A stretch of DNA of 14,638 nucleotides from Candidatus Gastranaerophilales bacterium (GTDB lineage: Bacteria; Cyanobacteriota; Vampirovibrionia; Gastranaerophilales; CAJFVJ01): positions 1 to 14,638 of the forward strand of contig JAQUTS010000026.1 of assembly GCA_028694275.1 (NCBI GenBank), written 5' to 3'. A model generated the notes under the pieces. It ran no database searches and was not told where the DNA came from. It was given only the letters and a program-made list of their open reading frames with translations. Positions within the stretch are counted from its first letter, which is position 1; the number at the start of each line of letters is the position of its first letter. A program made the translations under genes and the position numbers. Shown here piece by piece: positions 13,681 through 14,638 of this stretch.

Positions 13681-13726
13681 TAAATATATATTATTACAAA
13701 ACTTTAATTTATGTAAATATATATTA
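13681..13726. repeat. 13-bp direct repeat in the rpaB-like promoter
   Basis: TAAATATATATTA occurs at 13681-13693 and again at 13714-13726, exactly, 33 bp apart start to start (about three helical turns). Each copy is itself nearly palindromic. The first copy overlaps the proposed -10 and the second the -35 region. It may be an operator pair for the regulator itself, or chance in AT-rich DNA. Confidence 0.45.
13688..13717 (-). promoter_or_regulatory. Candidate promoter of the RpaB-like gene
   Basis: On the minus strand TTTACA (plus 13712-13717), an 18-nt spacer and TAATAT (plus 13688-13693) would start transcription near 13681, giving a leader of about 52 nt that includes the CAGGG Shine-Dalgarno. 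The surrounding AT-richness allows other readings. Confidence 0.4.
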
Positions 13727-13800
13727 CCATAAGAACCGTTTTTTTTAAATAAAATTTTTTATTTTCTTTCAGATATTTTTTTGCCAAATTTGACCAAACA

Positions 13801-13824
13801 AAAAGCGGAGAAATCTCCGCTTTT
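13801..13824 (-). terminator. Terminator after the right-edge gene
   Basis: AAAAGCGGAG (13801-13810), loop AAAT, CTCCGCTTTT (13815-13824) is a perfect 10-bp stem. On the minus strand it is followed by TTTTTGTTTGG. It lies 35 nt past the stop of the right-edge gene and separates it from the regulator. Confidence 0.88.
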
Positions 13825-13858
13825 AAAGTTAGTTATTAATATATTGAATTTTGTTTAA

Positions 13859-14638
13859 TTATTCAGCTTTTTTAGAAGGAGCTGCAACTGCTGCAATCAA
13901 TGCACCGAGTGCTGCGCCGCCTGCTGCGTATAATGCTGCTGCTTTAACACTTTTGATTTTTGGAAGTTTATCTTTCAAAGCTTCAAACGCTGTTTTTGCT
14001 TTTTCAGAACCTTCTTTTTTAACTTGGATTAATGCACTTTCAAAGTCAACTTTTTTAACTTCATCAGCAAGTTTAGTTTCTTTTGTAATATTAAAATTTT
14101 TGCTTTGTGTAACTTTAGTATCAAAAGCTTCTCTTAATCCTTTGACTGATGATTCAACTTCTGAAAGAGGTTTTTTGGAGTTTTCTGCCTCAGGAACGAA
14201 TTTCAATCCTTCGCCTTCTTTTACCATTTTACCTTTTTCAATTTTTACAACGTTGTCTTCTTTTACAACATTAGTAACAACATCACCTTCTTTAGCACCT
14301 TCTTGTAAGATTTTTCCTTTGCCGTTTTCTAAAGATTCTCCTACAGTTTTTACAGAAGCAAGCTCTTTTTCTTGAGCAATTATATCAGCGTCTGCATTTT
14401 CAACTAATGTTTTTTGAATCTCTTCAAGAGAATGGTATTCTGAGTTTTTCAAGGCATCTTCAATTGTCAAAGTTTCTTTATCTCCAAAAACTTTAGTCGC
14501 AAATTCTTTGGAAGTTGTATCAGATGCTTTCACATCTTTTGCTTCATCTATAAGAATATTTGCGTTTTTCAAATCATCATCTTTGAATTCTTTTGTGGCT
14601 TCTGTAAATTTATCAGATTTTTCAAAGACATCTTGTAC
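13859..14638 (-). CDS. Lys/Glu-rich protein with hydrophobic C-terminal tail (5' partial)
   Basis: The frame is open from its TAA at 13859-13861 to the right edge, giving 259 residues; the true start lies outside the window. The TTG at 14570-14572 is an internal Leu codon: the frame continues upstream as ...KEFKDDDLKNANIL with no stop. The body is highly charged and low in complexity (KTVGESLENGKGKILQEG, VVKEDNVVKIEKGKMVKEG), suggesting extended helices or a flexible chain. The last 30 residues are an Ala/Gly-rich hydrophobic segment (KAAALYAAGGAALGALIAAV) ending in PSKKAE. This could be a tail anchor or the helical hairpin seen in small membrane-interacting proteins. No catalytic motif is visible and I do not recognise the family. 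A strong terminator follows. Confidence 0.72.
   Translation of the reverse strand, partial: VQDVFEKSDKFTEATKEFKDDDLKNANILIDEAKDVKASDTTSKEFATKVFGDKETLTIEDALKNSEYHSLEEIQKTLVENADADIIAQEKELASVKTVGESLENGKGKILQEGAKEGDVVTNVVKEDNVVKIEKGKMVKEGEGLKFVPEAENSKKPLSEVESSVKGLREAFDTKVTQSKNFNITKETKLADEVKKVDFESALIQVKKEGSEKAKTAFEALKDKLPKIKSVKAAALYAAGGAALGALIAAVAAPSKKAE

Overview
The window is low-GC bacterial chromosome with ordinary housekeeping genes mixed with small proteins of unknown function. The best taxonomic clue is the response regulator at 12880-13629. From memory, both its receiver domain and its C-terminal 'TRVVDVHISRLR...ELILTARGIGYMFQRI' region read like cyanobacterial RpaB (Ycf27). No photosynthesis gene is present. 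The AT-rich composition and the many Lys/Glu-rich orphan proteins fit a non-photosynthetic relative of Cyanobacteria (Melainabacteria/Vampirovibrionia, Gastranaerophilales type). This placement is inference from recognition, not from a search.

Layout. 1-941 (+): the tail of an unknown gene, then lgt (lipoprotein lipidation). 1003-1533 (-): a Gly-rich, Gln/Met-rich protein. 1534-1859: a divergent intergenic region with a 43-bp dyad and a possible 23-aa ORF. 1860-2027 (+): a 55-aa orphan, closed by a strong terminator. 2146-2991 (-): an OB-fold/HD protein of the YhaM exoribonuclease type, divergent from pheA (3092-3910, +). 3911-4369 (-): a small exported protein whose stop codon abuts that of pheA. 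4586-5083 and 5339-5653 (+): two orphan proteins, separated by a structured 3' region and a UUCG terminator.

5712-9921 (+): a compact dprA-topA-aroE operon (DNA uptake and recombination, DNA supercoiling, shikimate pathway). 9922-10638 (-): a coiled-coil orphan that abuts the aroE stop. 10715-12783 (-): a translationally coupled pair, pgeF (YfiH-type laccase-domain enzyme) and a SEC-C zinc-motif protein. 12880-13629 (-): the RpaB-like regulator, with hairpin terminators on both sides. 13859 to the right edge (-): the C-terminal part of a Lys/Glu-rich protein with an Ala/Gly-rich hydrophobic tail, open past the window edge.

Metabolic links: pheA and aroE both serve aromatic amino-acid synthesis but sit in different transcription units. 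The rest is mixed housekeeping.

I found no mobile element, CRISPR array, tRNA, rRNA or defence cassette. The most interesting signals are regulatory. The three recognisable genes without a Shine-Dalgarno (pheA, dprA, pgeF) each carry a TANNNT -10-like hexamer exactly 6 nt before the ATG, which suggests leaderless mRNAs. There is also a 17-bp imperfect inverted repeat in a divergent promoter region, a 13-bp direct repeat in the rpaB promoter, a structured 3' region, and two convergent gene pairs whose stop codons touch.
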